From assembly GCF_001922345.1 (NCBI RefSeq), contig NZ_CP018812.1:496001-560000 (forward strand): DNA of 64,000 nucleotides. Direction: 5' to 3'. This document shows, piece by piece, positions 17,734-27,100 of the stretch (positions are counted from its first letter, which is position 1; each line of letters starts with the position of its first letter). Made by a program: the position numbers and the translations under genes. The stretch is from Paraburkholderia sp. SOS3 (lineage in GTDB: Bacteria > Pseudomonadota > Gammaproteobacteria > Burkholderiales > Burkholderiaceae). The notes beneath the pieces are model-generated. The model had not been told where the DNA came from. It ran no database searches and saw only the letters and a list, made by a program, of their open reading frames with translations.

Positions 17734-18483
17734 ATGAAGAAGTGGTTTCTCTGCCTGCTAGCCGCTGTCGCGGCTCATGCGACGGCGGCGCCGTCCTGCA
17801 CCGATTTCACGCCAAACGGCCAATGGCCCGTGCTAACCAATCCGAAAATGGCGCCGAAAACACGCATGCTCTGCTATGCGGATTTTGCGGTGCTGCATTC
17901 CGGCATCACGCACGGGCCCTTGTGGTCCGCCGAACATCTGACGCGCGATCATATCGAGGCAGCCAGAAATATGACGCGCACGAATCGCTTCTTCGAAGAT
18001 GCGCGCCTTCCTGCCGGCGAAGGTGCGACGCTCGCCGATTACAGGCGCAGCGGGTTCGACCGCGGCCATATGAGCCCGGCCGGCAATCGCTGGAACGAGG
18101 CAGGCATGGCGCAATCTTTTTCGCTCGCGAACATCGTCCCGCAGAATCGCGAGAACAATGAGCGCTTGTGGTCGCGCGTCGAAAGCGCCGTGCGCAAGCT
18201 CGCGCTGAAATACGATGACACCTACGTCGTCACGGGCCCGATGTTCGTCGGCCAGCAGTTGCAGACGATCGGCGCGACGCGCGTATTCGTGCCGACCCAA
18301 TTGTTCAAGGTGATCTACGTGCCGTCGAAGCGGCTTGCATTCGCGGTGGTCGTGGACAACATTGCGACCAACCGCTACAACCTCAAAACCGTGCATGAAC
18401 TCGAAGCGGCCAGCGGCATCCGCTTTCCCGGTATTCCCGAGAGTGCGAAGGACGAACGGCCAGGAGGACTCAAAGGTGTTTAA
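17734..18483 (+). CDS. Secreted DNA/RNA non-specific endonuclease (NUC1/EndA type)
   Basis: The ATG at 17734 opens a 249-residue protein with a signal peptide (KKWFLCLLAAVAAHATAA). The catalytic motif DRGHMSPAGN places the general-base histidine at H112, and NIVPQN supplies the metal-binding asparagine N133. Both are the signature of the beta-beta-alpha-metal Serratia-type nucleases. It should cut DNA and RNA in the periplasm or outside the cell, with Mg2+. The next gene overlaps its last codons, so the two products are probably made together. Confidence 0.92.
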   Translation: MKKWFLCLLAAVAAHATAAPSCTDFTPNGQWPVLTNPKMAPKTRMLCYADFAVLHSGITHGPLWSAEHLTRDHIEAARNMTRTNRFFEDARLPAGEGATLADYRRSGFDRGHMSPAGNRWNEAGMAQSFSLANIVPQNRENNERLWSRVESAVRKLALKYDDTYVVTGPMFVGQQLQTIGATRVFVPTQLFKVIYVPSKRLAFAVVVDNIATNRYNLKTVHELEAASGIRFPGIPESAKDERPGGLKGV

Positions 18484-18733
18484 CGCGTATTCAAACGACG
18501 TCGACGTGCTCGGCATTGAGGGCGATGCGTTGACCATTACGAATGGCACAACCCGCGTGCTGATCAGCGGCACGCTAGCGCTCACGAAGGATAAGCGCGG
18601 ACTCAAGGCCGCGCTTGCGCTCAAGCAGGCAGTCGATAGCGCGGTCGCCGCATTGCAGGCGCAAGCGGATTTGCCCGAACGCATCAAGGACGAGCCGGAC
18701 GCGAAGCCGGGCGTGGTCGATAACCCGTTTTGA
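18476..18733 (+). CDS. Small protein translationally coupled to the nuclease
   Basis: A GTG start at 18476 overlaps the nuclease stop by eight bases and is preceded by a perfect AGGAGG eight bases upstream. It gives 85 residues (VFNAYSNDVDVLGIEGDALT and onwards). There is no signal peptide and no transmembrane segment. The middle part (RVLISGTLALTKDKRGLKAA) looks like a small beta-alpha domain and the tail is acidic. I recognise no family. The overlap suggests a function linked to the nuclease, for example a regulator or inhibitor, but nothing in the sequence proves that. Confidence 0.7.
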   Translation: MFNAYSNDVDVLGIEGDALTITNGTTRVLISGTLALTKDKRGLKAALALKQAVDSAVAALQAQADLPERIKDEPDAKPGVVDNPF

Positions 18734-18754
18734 ACGGCGTCGTGTCGCGACGCA

Positions 18755-18778
18755 TTTCGCCCGCGCCGGCGGGCGAAA
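18755..18778 (+). terminator. Perfect 10-bp stem, 4-base loop hairpin
   Basis: TTTCGCCCGC and GCGGGCGAAA flank the loop GCCG just after the small gene stop. It lacks a run of T on either side, so it is a weak terminator candidate that may instead protect the 3' end of the nuclease mRNA. Confidence 0.55.
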
Positions 18779-18873
18779 GCTCTATTCAGCGTACTCCCGC
18801 AACACCATCGTGATGCGCGCCTTTGGCCTAATGATCCAGTAAGTCCGATCACAAATGCAAAGGAGACGACATC

Positions 18874-21669
18874 ATGCTGGTCAATCCACCTTCTATCGAC
18901 CCGCGCATGCGAGCCGACGGCGACACCGCGAAGGACGCGGCTGCTTCAGCTCAGCAGCAAATTGCCAACAGCGCAGACCGTGCATCAGATCAGACAGCCA
19001 CTGCTTTCGCCGATACATCGTCGCCGCGAGCAAGCGACAAGCCAAAATCGCCATCACACGCTCCTGCAAGCCGCGAACGTTCGAGCGCTTCCAGGCAGAC
19101 AGGCGTGCCGCCCAGAACCGGCACGCTTCACCGCAAACAGCCCGAGAGTCGTGCACGGGCCCCCGCGAGCCGTGCGGACGATGACCGGCTGATTGCTAAC
19201 CTGAACCGGATGTTGACCACCGCGCAAATCGGCGCCTGGAACGAATCGAGCGATTACATCCGCGGTTCGATCGAACACGATCTCAGCAGCGATCGCGGTG
19301 TGCTCGAGACCTCCGCGCAGAACGTACGCACTGCACAAAGCGGACTCGATGATGCCCAGCATCAGATGACCAGCCGCGCGGACCCGTTCTCGGGCATCCC
19401 TTGGCCCGCCGACTATACAAAGTACGAAGCTGCCAGACAGTCGCTCGCACGCGCACAACAGGCAAATGAAGACGCGGAAAAATCGTGGCGCGAGGCCAAC
19501 CGGAAACATCTGGCCGATATGCCGCCGTATATGTCCGGCGCGATGATGCTCGATGCGACCAACCGCATCGCACAGGACGCCCATGCCGGCCGCGCCAACT
19601 GGATCGTATCGGCGACCGATGCGCGCGCGCTCTGTCGTCAGGCGACACAGAATGCGAAGCAAAAGATCGACGACCACCTGAATAAGGCGTGGGAACAGCT
19701 GGTGCTCGATTTGCGCGCGTGGCGGAGCAACAATGTCGGCAAGATCGATTCCGAATCGATCGTCAGGCAGATGAACAAGACATCGGAGACTTATCTGCTG
19801 CTCGAACAGGACGCGGCGCAAAAGAAAGGCATCATTGACGCACGCGTCAAGAGCTTCGACGATTGGCTGGACCAGAACCGGTCCGCCGTCATCGCCAGGC
19901 GCAACCCCGATGACGCAGCGCAAAAGAGCGCCGTCGTCGATTTGCTGCGCGAACGCCGCGCCAACCTCGATAGCGCGATATCCGATAGCAACGATCAAAG
20001 CCATCTGGCTGCTTCGTTGATGGCGGCGACGGTCAATCACAGCCGGCTCGCGACACCTGAAACCAGCGAGGCCGTCTTTGTTTCGGAGGCCCACCCTGGC
20101 GGCAGTCCTCATGACTATGCCGGGAAACTGTCGTTTTACGACACGCGCTCGGGCAAAGACATACTGATCGGCACAAAAGATCTCGGCGTCACGTCGATCA
20201 CCGTGCCTGAAGGCGACAGGGGAGATCCGGCTGCCGCGATTCATCCGGACTCCATCGTGCCGCCGCCGCTGACACCGCCCGGCACGCACCTCAAACTTCA
20301 GTACTCGTACGAGCGCTCAGGCGCGGTCCGCTATCCGGAGCAAAACGGACTCGTCTTTACCACCCAACAGACGAACGCGCAAAAACAGGCCGAAAAGGAC
20401 TTCACGAAATACGGCGGATCGGTTGCCGGCCTCGTCAGAGCCGGAGAATACGGCTACGTTCGCTTTAACAACTCGCAGTTCGTCAAGGACAAATTGCCGA
20501 CACTGTCCCGGGTTCAGAAGCCGATGATGCCGTTCAATGCGCCCTTGCCGGCAACGCTGCAATTTGCAACGCGCGGCATATCGATCGCATCGGGCTTGAC
20601 GCGCGGCGCGATGTACCTCGAATCCGCCGCCAACAAAGTGGCGAGGGGCGAAGATCCGACGTCCGACTACGTGGCCGCCGGAGCGGCGTTCGCGCAGGGA
20701 ACCATCGATTCGTCGGTCGGCTTGTATGTCGACGCGGCGCTCGTATCCGCGAGCCAGTACAAAGCGGATAACCGCGAGGCGAAGCTGCCGGGAAAACGCG
20801 CTCAAACGCTGTTTCCACAATCCCGCGACGAAACTGCTCGTGGAATCAGTTACGAATACAAGCCCGACGGCTCCATCGAAAGCGCGCAAAGGATCGACCC
20901 GAAAACCGGTGAGCTGCAAACCTACACGCCCGCGCACACCGAGCTTGCCAAGCTGGAGCCCGCTGGCAATGCATCGCCGTCGAACGCGGGCACGACGTCG
21001 GGTGCCGCACAAGGCGAAGCGATGGTTCGCACCGTCCCGCCCGTGGCCGACTCGGAAATCCAGAGCGGGATCAGGCGTTCGGCGGACAGCATCGTTGCGT
21101 CGGCCGAGCGGGTCGCTCAGGCTTATGGTCCGTTGAACACCAGCGGACTGCCGCAAATCGATACCGGCAGGGCGCGATTGAATGCGCTGGCCGCCGAGTT
21201 GCGCGAAAGCGCCGACCAGGCGAAAAACTCCTTCCAGAAATTCGCCTTCAACGTCGAGCTCAATCGTGCCAACGAACTCGGGGGCAAAAAATGGCCCATT
21301 CCCGGCGGCGTCAAGCTTATGGCGTACGCTAGCGCGGGGCTCGTCGTTCCAGCGTTGGTCGAATATGGCGTCAAGGTGTCCGATTACATCGAAAGAGCCA
21401 AACAGGGGACGCTCACGCGAGCGGACGACCTGAGCCTCGCTGCGTCGACCACCAACGCGGTCACGATGGTGACACCTTATATTCCGGTGGTCGGGCCGAT
21501 CATCACGCCGTTTCTGCTGATCGCCAGCATGGCGATGAATGCGGCCGCGGGCTCGTTCAACAAAACGCCGGTGGAGAAAGTCTCCGCGCTATTGCAGTCG
21601 CAAACGGCGCATCCGCTTGCGAATCTGGGCGGCTATAACCCTATCGTGCCACCCGCTCCCCAAGCCTGA
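18874..21669 (+). CDS. Large hypothetical protein, possible secreted membrane-active protein
   Basis: The 931-residue frame has AAGGAG before its ATG. Residues 1-105 are disordered and rich in Ala, Ser, Arg and Pro, with no signal peptide. Residues about 110-390 are highly charged and helical (for example SLARAQQANEDAEKSWREAN), with likely coiled coils. A beta-type middle part follows. Two hydrophobic segments lie near the C-terminus: KLMAYASAGLVVPALVEYGV and YIPVVGPIITPFLLIASMAM. This layout resembles type III translocators or effectors in general terms, but I recognise no family. Its nearness to the nuclease and the two toxin genes suggests an accessory region. Function is unknown. Confidence 0.75.
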   Translation: MLVNPPSIDPRMRADGDTAKDAAASAQQQIANSADRASDQTATAFADTSSPRASDKPKSPSHAPASRERSSASRQTGVPPRTGTLHRKQPESRARAPASRADDDRLIANLNRMLTTAQIGAWNESSDYIRGSIEHDLSSDRGVLETSAQNVRTAQSGLDDAQHQMTSRADPFSGIPWPADYTKYEAARQSLARAQQANEDAEKSWREANRKHLADMPPYMSGAMMLDATNRIAQDAHAGRANWIVSATDARALCRQATQNAKQKIDDHLNKAWEQLVLDLRAWRSNNVGKIDSESIVRQMNKTSETYLLLEQDAAQKKGIIDARVKSFDDWLDQNRSAVIARRNPDDAAQKSAVVDLLRERRANLDSAISDSNDQSHLAASLMAATVNHSRLATPETSEAVFVSEAHPGGSPHDYAGKLSFYDTRSGKDILIGTKDLGVTSITVPEGDRGDPAAAIHPDSIVPPPLTPPGTHLKLQYSYERSGAVRYPEQNGLVFTTQQTNAQKQAEKDFTKYGGSVAGLVRAGEYGYVRFNNSQFVKDKLPTLSRVQKPMMPFNAPLPATLQFATRGISIASGLTRGAMYLESAANKVARGEDPTSDYVAAGAAFAQGTIDSSVGLYVDAALVSASQYKADNREAKLPGKRAQTLFPQSRDETARGISYEYKPDGSIESAQRIDPKTGELQTYTPAHTELAKLEPAGNASPSNAGTTSGAAQGEAMVRTVPPVADSEIQSGIRRSADSIVASAERVAQAYGPLNTSGLPQIDTGRARLNALAAELRESADQAKNSFQKFAFNVELNRANELGGKKWPIPGGVKLMAYASAGLVVPALVEYGVKVSDYIERAKQGTLTRADDLSLAASTTNAVTMVTPYIPVVGPIITPFLLIASMAMNAAAGSFNKTPVEKVSALLQSQTAHPLANLGGYNPIVPPAPQA

Positions 21670-21704
21670 CTTGCACCTGAACGCGCCTCACGACCGCGCA
21701 CGCG

Positions 21705-22601
21705 CTAGCGCGCCTGCGACCGGATCAAACGCGCGCTATGCCACGCAGTCAATGCGACCGCAAACCAGATCGGTATATACGTCGCGAGCTGCGTGGACAA
21801 AAGATGCTCGCCAAGCAGCGTCACCGATACGAGCACGAGCAGCACCGGCTCGACGTAGCCGAGAATGCCGAATAGCGCCATCGGCAACAGGCGGCTTGCC
21901 TTCAGATACGAAGCAAGCGCGACGGTGCTCAACACGCCGAGGCCCGGCAGCCAGAGCACCCACATGTCGATGCGGCCGGACAGCAGCTGCAGCGAGCCAC
22001 CGGTCGCGACCATCACGCCCGCCACAGGGACGAGCATTGCCATTTCAACGGCGAAGGCGGTCAGCGAGTCTGCATTGATTTTGCGGCGGAGTACGAAATA
22101 AGGCGGATAGCCAAGCGCGACGAGTACGGTGGGCCACGCAAATGCGCCGGTCGCCCACAGCTCGTGTGCAACGCCGGCCGCAGCACACGCGACCGCCGCC
22201 CATTGCAGCGGATCGAGCCGTTCGTGATAGTAGAAGCGCCCGGTCAGCACCATGGTCAGCGGCAACAGAAAATAGCCGAGTGAAACTTCGAGCAGGCGTC
22301 CATGCAACGGCGCCCACATAAATACCCATAGCTGAATACCGAGCAGCGCGGCGCTTATACCTAGCGCGAGCGCGATCCAGCGCTCGGTCATCGCGCGCCG
22401 GAAGAGCACGCGCATCTGCGGCAAACGAGAACGCAATGCGACGAGCGTCAGCGCGCCAGGCGCGGTCCACAACACACGCCACGCGAAGATATCGAGGCCG
22501 CTCAACGGCGCGAGCAGCTTCACGTAGACCGACATCAAGGCGAAGAGCGCGGATGCGCTGGCCGAAAGCGCGATACCGCGCCCGGGTTGATACGCGCTCA
22601 T
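21705..22601 (-). CDS. EamA/RarD-family drug/metabolite transporter
   Basis: The start at 22601 gives 298 residues; another ATG lies at 22619 and neither has a strong ribosome site. The protein has about ten hydrophobic helices. Its pattern, with FAWRVLWTAPGAL, SLGYFLLPLTMVL, GYPPYFVLRRK and GYVEPVLLVLVS, fits the RarD branch of the EamA superfamily. Such proteins export or import small metabolites across the inner membrane; the substrate is unknown. It converges on the large hypothetical gene. Confidence 0.88.
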   Translation of the reverse strand: MSAYQPGRGIALSASASALFALMSVYVKLLAPLSGLDIFAWRVLWTAPGALTLVALRSRLPQMRVLFRRAMTERWIALALGISAALLGIQLWVFMWAPLHGRLLEVSLGYFLLPLTMVLTGRFYYHERLDPLQWAAVACAAAGVAHELWATGAFAWPTVLVALGYPPYFVLRRKINADSLTAFAVEMAMLVPVAGVMVATGGSLQLLSGRIDMWVLWLPGLGVLSTVALASYLKASRLLPMALFGILGYVEPVLLVLVSVTLLGEHLLSTQLATYIPIWFAVALTAWHSARLIRSQAR

Positions 22602-22975
22602 TGCGTGAAGATCTCGCATTCCAGGTCAAAGCCCGCATTCTAGACGCCTCGCGTATCCAACGGGAGGCATCCGACATACGAATGGGTACGTGCACGATTT
22701 CTCACATTGGAGTACAACGTAGCCTCATGCCTTTCTCGTCCGTTCATCGTCTGTTTCCCTTCGGGTCACATCGCCGTAACCGGTAAGCGCGATTCTTGCT
22801 TGAAACGCGTCTTAAATGCCGCGGATAACGAACGCAATGTCCTTTTAATTGCGCGTTCAATCCAGCGGGTGTGTCCGTCCTTCGTGTGCGAAGTTCGTCG
22901 AACCGACCGTGCACGCAACGCGAAACCACCGGCAGCATCGCCAGCCGCCGCCGGAAACTACAACATGGAGCGAAC
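22602..22975. other. Intergenic region between rarD-like gene and egtD
   Basis: This 374-base gap separates divergent genes and should hold both promoters. I find no open frame of convincing composition, RNA gene or repeat in it. Confidence 0.5.
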
Positions 22976-23953
22976 ATGTCCCAGCCTGCCCTATCGCACG
23001 ACGTCTCCCCCGAATTCGCCTCTGCCGTGCGAGCCGGCCTGACCCATGCGCCACAGAAGGAGCTGCCGTCGATGTATCTGTACGACGAAGTGGGCTCCGC
23101 GCTCTTCGAAGTCATCACGGCACTGCCCGAATATGGCGTCACGCGCGCCGAGGAGCGCCTGCTCGCCCGGCATGCGCCCGATATCGTCGCGCATGTGCCG
23201 CACAATGCGATCGTCGCCGAACTCGGCAGCGGCAGCGGCCGCAAGACCCGGCGCATTCTGGAAGCCTTGTGCAAGAAACGGCCGACGACGTCGACCACCT
23301 ATTCGCCGATTGAAATTTCGCGCACCGCTTTGCAATTATGTCGCCGCGAACTCGGCGATCTCGAGCGCCTGTCGATCGTCGGCTACGAGCGCGATTACCT
23401 GGCCGGGCTCGCGGAAGTCAGCAAGCGGCGCGCGCGCGACGAGCCGCTGCTCGTGCTGTTTCTCGGCAGCACGATCGGCAACTTCGGCCGGCTCGCGGCC
23501 ACGCGGTTTCTGCGCGACATCCGCGGCATGCTGATGCCCGGCGACGCGCTGCTGCTCGGCACCGACCTCGAAAAGCCCGTGCCCACGCTGATCGCAGCCT
23601 ATGACGATCCGATCGGCGTGACCGCGGCGTTCAATCTGAATCTGCTTGCGCGCATCAACCGCGAACTGGGCGGCACGTTCGACCTCGATGCATTCGAGCA
23701 TGTCGCGCGTTTCAACCCGGATGCGCGCAGCGTCGAAATGCATCTGCGCGCGAAGCATCGCGTCACCGCGCAGATTCGCGCAGCGCAACTGAATGTGACG
23801 CTCGAAGCCGGCGAAACGATCTGGACCGAAAGCAGCCACAAGTACCGCGCAACCGAGATCGGCGCGATCGCTGACGATGCGGGCTTCGCATGCGAGCAGC
23901 AATGGGTCGAACGCGACTGGGGGTTTGCGGAAAGCCTGCTGGTTGCGCGATAA
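22976..23953 (+). CDS. egtD: L-histidine N(alpha)-methyltransferase, EgtD-like
   Basis: The ATG at 22976 follows GGAG by five bases and gives 325 residues, the normal EgtD length. The sequence starts with the family N-terminus (LPSMYLYDEVGSALFEVITAL) and has the SAM-binding loop ELGSGSGRKTRRIL, YSPIEIS, LFLGSTIGNF and the C-terminal TESSHKYRATEIG. EgtD trimethylates histidine to hercynine, the first step of ergothioneine synthesis. The partner sulfoxide synthase gene egtB, usually adjacent, is not in the window. It could be placed elsewhere, or hercynine itself could be the product. Confidence 0.9.
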   Translation: MSQPALSHDVSPEFASAVRAGLTHAPQKELPSMYLYDEVGSALFEVITALPEYGVTRAEERLLARHAPDIVAHVPHNAIVAELGSGSGRKTRRILEALCKKRPTTSTTYSPIEISRTALQLCRRELGDLERLSIVGYERDYLAGLAEVSKRRARDEPLLVLFLGSTIGNFGRLAATRFLRDIRGMLMPGDALLLGTDLEKPVPTLIAAYDDPIGVTAAFNLNLLARINRELGGTFDLDAFEHVARFNPDARSVEMHLRAKHRVTAQIRAAQLNVTLEAGETIWTESSHKYRATEIGAIADDAGFACEQQWVERDWGFAESLLVAR

Positions 23954-24047
23954 GGCGCGTGGCGCGGAGCAGACATGGCGGCGAGCTTGCGCGATTACGC
24001 GGCATCGCTCGCCGGCGCGTGCGCGCTACCGCGACCACCTTGCTGTC

Positions 24048-24344
24048 TCAGTGTTGCTCGAAACGCTCGTAGCGCTTATCGGTCAGGCGCTCTTCGCCGG
24101 TCACCTCAGTCACGCGCGCTGCGGGCGGTCCGTGCCGCAGCCACGTGAGCATCCGGTCCACCTGGTTCGCGGGTCCTTGCAGCATGGCTTCAACGGAGCC
24201 GTCGTCAAGATTCGCGACCCAGCCTCTGACACCGAGCGCGTGGGCCTCGCGCACGGTCGCAAGGCGAAAGCCGACGCCCTGCACGATACCCTTGACGCGC
24301 ACGTAGTACGTTTCGATCCGCGAATCGAGATCCGTGCCGGTCAT
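24048..24344 (-). CDS. acyP: Acylphosphatase
   Basis: The ATG at 24344, preceded by AGGAGA, gives 98 residues. The sequence has the acylphosphatase signature VRVKGIVQGVGFR, with the phosphate-binding arginine, and the second conserved block GWVANLDDGSVEAMLQG with the catalytic asparagine. These small cytosolic enzymes hydrolyse acyl phosphates such as 1,3-bisphosphoglycerate. It stands alone, reading away from the hopanoid locus. Confidence 0.92.
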   Translation of the reverse strand: MTGTDLDSRIETYYVRVKGIVQGVGFRLATVREAHALGVRGWVANLDDGSVEAMLQGPANQVDRMLTWLRHGPPAARVTEVTGEERLTDKRYERFEQH

Positions 24345-24606
24345 GCTCTCATCTCCTGATAGTCTTTCAAGCCAGTCCTTCAAGCCGGCATTCTAGTCGC
24401 GTCGCAACGGAAATGCCCAGTTCCGGGCTGCAATGAAAGCGCCAGGCAGTGCACGAATGAAACACGAGCGCCGGGATAAGCGCGACACGAGCGCGGCACG
24501 AGCACGACACGAACCCGTCGCGATCGCGGCGAAGTTCTACGAAGCGCCACACGGCTTTCGCGCCCACGTACAATCCGACCACTTGGCCAAGGGAAACCAC
24601 ACAGGA

Positions 24607-25617
24607 ATGAGTGATCAGAATCGCGATCTCGTGCTCGTGACGGGCGCGTCGGGCTTTGTCGGCTCGGCGGTGGCGCGCATCGCGCAACAGAAGGGCTTCG
24701 CGGTGCGCGTGCTCGTGCGAGCCACGAGTCCGCGCCGCAACATCGAGGAGCTCGACGCGCAGGTCGCCGTCGGCGATATGCGCGACGAAGCGTCGATGCG
24801 CGCCGCGCTGCGCGGCGTGCGCTATCTGCTGCATGTCGCGGCCGACTATCGGCTCTGGGCGCCCGACCCGAGCGAGATCGAACGCGCGAACCTCGAAGGC
24901 ACCGAGGCCACGATGTGCGCGGCGCTGAAAGAAGGCGTCGAGCGCATCGTCTATACGAGCAGCGTGGCGACGCTGAAGGTGACCGATTCCGGCCAGTCGG
25001 TCGACGAAACCGCGGGCATGACGCCGCAACAGGCGATCGGCGTCTACAAGCGCAGCAAGGTGCTGGCGGAGCGCGCGGTCGAGCGCATGGTCGCCAACGA
25101 CGGCTTGCCCGCCGTCATCGTCAATCCTTCGACGCCGATCGGCCCGCGCGACGTGAAGCCGACGCCGACCGGCCGCGTGATCGTCGAAGCGGCGCTCGGC
25201 AAGATGCCGGCCTTCGTCGATACGGGCCTGAACCTCGTGCATGTCGACGACGTCGCAGCCGGTCATTTTCTCGCGCTCGAGCGCGGCCAGATCGGCGAAC
25301 GCTACATTCTCGGCGGCGAGAACCTGCCGCTGCAGACCATGCTCGCCGATATTGCATCCCTGACCAACCGCAAGCCGCCCACCCTCGCCCTGCCGCGCTG
25401 GCCGCTTTATCCGCTTGCGATGGGCGCCGAAGCCGTCGCCAGGATCACGAAGCGCGAGCCTTTCGTCACGGTCGACGCGCTGAAGATGTCGAAGAACAAG
25501 ATGTACTTCACGTCGGCGAAAGCGGAGCGCGAGCTCGGCTATCGCGCGCGCCCATATCGCGAAGGGTTGAAAGACGCGCTCGACTGGTTTCGCGATGCGG
25601 GGTATCTGACGAAGTGA
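24607..25617 (+). CDS. hpnA: Hopanoid-associated sugar epimerase HpnA
   Basis: The ATG at 24607 gives 336 residues of the extended short-chain dehydrogenase type. The Rossmann motif is GASGFVGSAV (residues 13-22), the catalytic YKRSK follows a conserved TSSVATLKV strand, and NPSTPIGPRDVKP matches the HpnA subfamily I recall. It probably acts on a nucleotide sugar or sugar-linked hopanoid intermediate; the exact reaction is not settled. It is the first gene of the hopanoid locus on this side. hpnB is about 1.5 kb away on the opposite strand. Confidence 0.88.
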   Translation: MSDQNRDLVLVTGASGFVGSAVARIAQQKGFAVRVLVRATSPRRNIEELDAQVAVGDMRDEASMRAALRGVRYLLHVAADYRLWAPDPSEIERANLEGTEATMCAALKEGVERIVYTSSVATLKVTDSGQSVDETAGMTPQQAIGVYKRSKVLAERAVERMVANDGLPAVIVNPSTPIGPRDVKPTPTGRVIVEAALGKMPAFVDTGLNLVHVDDVAAGHFLALERGQIGERYILGGENLPLQTMLADIASLTNRKPPTLALPRWPLYPLAMGAEAVARITKREPFVTVDALKMSKNKMYFTSAKAERELGYRARPYREGLKDALDWFRDAGYLTK

Positions 25618-25719
25618 CGCGCGGACGTGCTGCATTTTGTTACAACGTCGAGCGCCGCGGCCGAGGGTAAAAGCGCGTTCTGAAAGGTAAAATCGCGGGT
25701 CTTCTCAGAGAACCGTCGT

Positions 25720-26220
25720 ATGAACCTTCAGGAACAGATCGGCGCGCTCGAAGCGAGCGTCGATGATCTCATTGAGGCCGCTGCTGCATCAGCGGTCGCG
25801 GCTTCGGCTACCGCGTCTTCGCCCTCCGAGCCTGCCGAGCCTGCCGGACCCGCCGCGCAAGACGCCGTACAGGCCGAATCGCCCGCATCGGACAACAAGC
25901 CCACACTGCATATCGACCGGCCGAACCAGAACGAAATCGTAATGACGATCGGCGATCGCTCCGTGCGGTTGCATCCACTGCAGGTAGGCCAGCTTATCGA
26001 GGAATTGTCGAATGCGCGCGCGTCGATGCAGCCCGAAGCGCCGGCGAATCTGCCGCCCGGCTGGCGTTTCGTTTCGACGAAAAATCCGGTGATGGCGGTT
26101 CAGAAGCAGTCGAATGGCGACCGCCTGCTCGTCATGCGGCACACAGGCCATGGTTGGGTGCCGTTCACTTTTTCGCCGGATACGGTCATCCAGTTGTACA
26201 TGATGCTCACACAAGCGTGA
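25720..26220 (+). CDS. Conserved hypothetical protein
   Basis: This 166-residue protein starts MNLQEQIGALEASVDDLIEA, followed by an Ala/Pro/Ser-rich linker (about 20-60) and a compact C-terminal domain (NEIVMTIGDRSVRLHPLQ through PFTFSPDTVIQLYMMLT). There is no signal peptide. I recognise no named family, but the linker and domain layout looks like a genuine gene. It lies 100 bases after hpnA in the same direction and may be cotranscribed. Confidence 0.75.
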   Translation: MNLQEQIGALEASVDDLIEAAAASAVAASATASSPSEPAEPAGPAAQDAVQAESPASDNKPTLHIDRPNQNEIVMTIGDRSVRLHPLQVGQLIEELSNARASMQPEAPANLPPGWRFVSTKNPVMAVQKQSNGDRLLVMRHTGHGWVPFTFSPDTVIQLYMMLTQA

Positions 26221-26277
26221 GCGGCGGGGCCACACGGCGTCGGGGCGCGCGCGTTTGCCGCTTTACCGCGCGGTCAG

Positions 26278-27084
26278 TCAGCGCAGCAGCGGCAGAAGCA
26301 CGCCCGGCAGACGCATCGGCTGCGGCGACGCGGGATCGGCGTCTTCCGTAAGATCCGCGGTCGTGCCCGGCCAAACCACTGGGCGAACGCAGAAGTCAGT
26401 CCAGCGCGCGTCGCATTCGCCTGCTCGCACCGCTTGCCACACCTCACCCGCGCCCGCCTGCGCCGGCGGTTCGAACACCGGCGCGAAGGTCTTCGCGCGA
26501 AGACCGACCATCTCGGCATAAGCCTTCGATCCGCCATAGCTCTTCAGCGCCACGTTCAGATCGCCCCCGGCGGACTTCATATAGCCATAGAGAATCGCCG
26601 AACCTACCTCGATATTGGTGTCCGGTTCCGTCAAATCCTTCACGTTCCTCAGCAGCGGACGGTGCGCGCTCGGCACGACCTGCATCAGGCCAGTCGCGCC
26701 GTTGCGGCCCTTCGCTTTCTCTTTGAAACGCGATTCGATCGAGATGATCGCGAGCAGCAGCGCAGGCGGCAGAGCGTACTTCTCCGATGCGACCCGGACC
26801 GCATTCGATATCTGCACCGCCTTTTCTTTCGCGACGCCGAATTTTTGCGCGAGGTAGTCGGAGACGCGGTCGCCGGCGGGGCGAGCTTCGCGGATACCCG
26901 CGGGCGATGCGTCGCTCCGCGCCGCCCGTGCTTCGGCCTGAGTCTGAACCTGAGCCTGAATCGGTAAGTCGGTACCGGCTACGTCGCCACTGTCGCTGCC
27001 AGAGCGAGCAAATGCGATTTGCATCAGACCAGGCAACAGCGCGAGCATGCAAAGCGGGCGAAGTAACCTGGTCGATGCAATCAT
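26278..27084 (-). CDS. Lytic murein transglycosylase (SLT domain)
   Basis: The ATG at 27084 opens a signal peptide (LLRPLCMLALLPGLMQIAFA), giving 268 residues. The SLT domain has the catalytic glutamate E117 in AIISIESRFKEKAKG, followed by GATGLMQVVPSAH and ALKSYGGSKAYAEMV. Such enzymes cleave the glycan strands of peptidoglycan in the periplasm. The C-terminal part after about 220 is unassigned. hpnB lies 16 bases upstream in the same direction, so the two genes may share a transcript. Confidence 0.9.
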   Translation of the reverse strand: MIASTRLLRPLCMLALLPGLMQIAFARSGSDSGDVAGTDLPIQAQVQTQAEARAARSDASPAGIREARPAGDRVSDYLAQKFGVAKEKAVQISNAVRVASEKYALPPALLLAIISIESRFKEKAKGRNGATGLMQVVPSAHRPLLRNVKDLTEPDTNIEVGSAILYGYMKSAGGDLNVALKSYGGSKAYAEMVGLRAKTFAPVFEPPAQAGAGEVWQAVRAGECDARWTDFCVRPVVWPGTTADLTEDADPASPQPMRLPGVLLPLLR

Positions 27085-27100
27085 CGTGTGTGTCCCGTGT

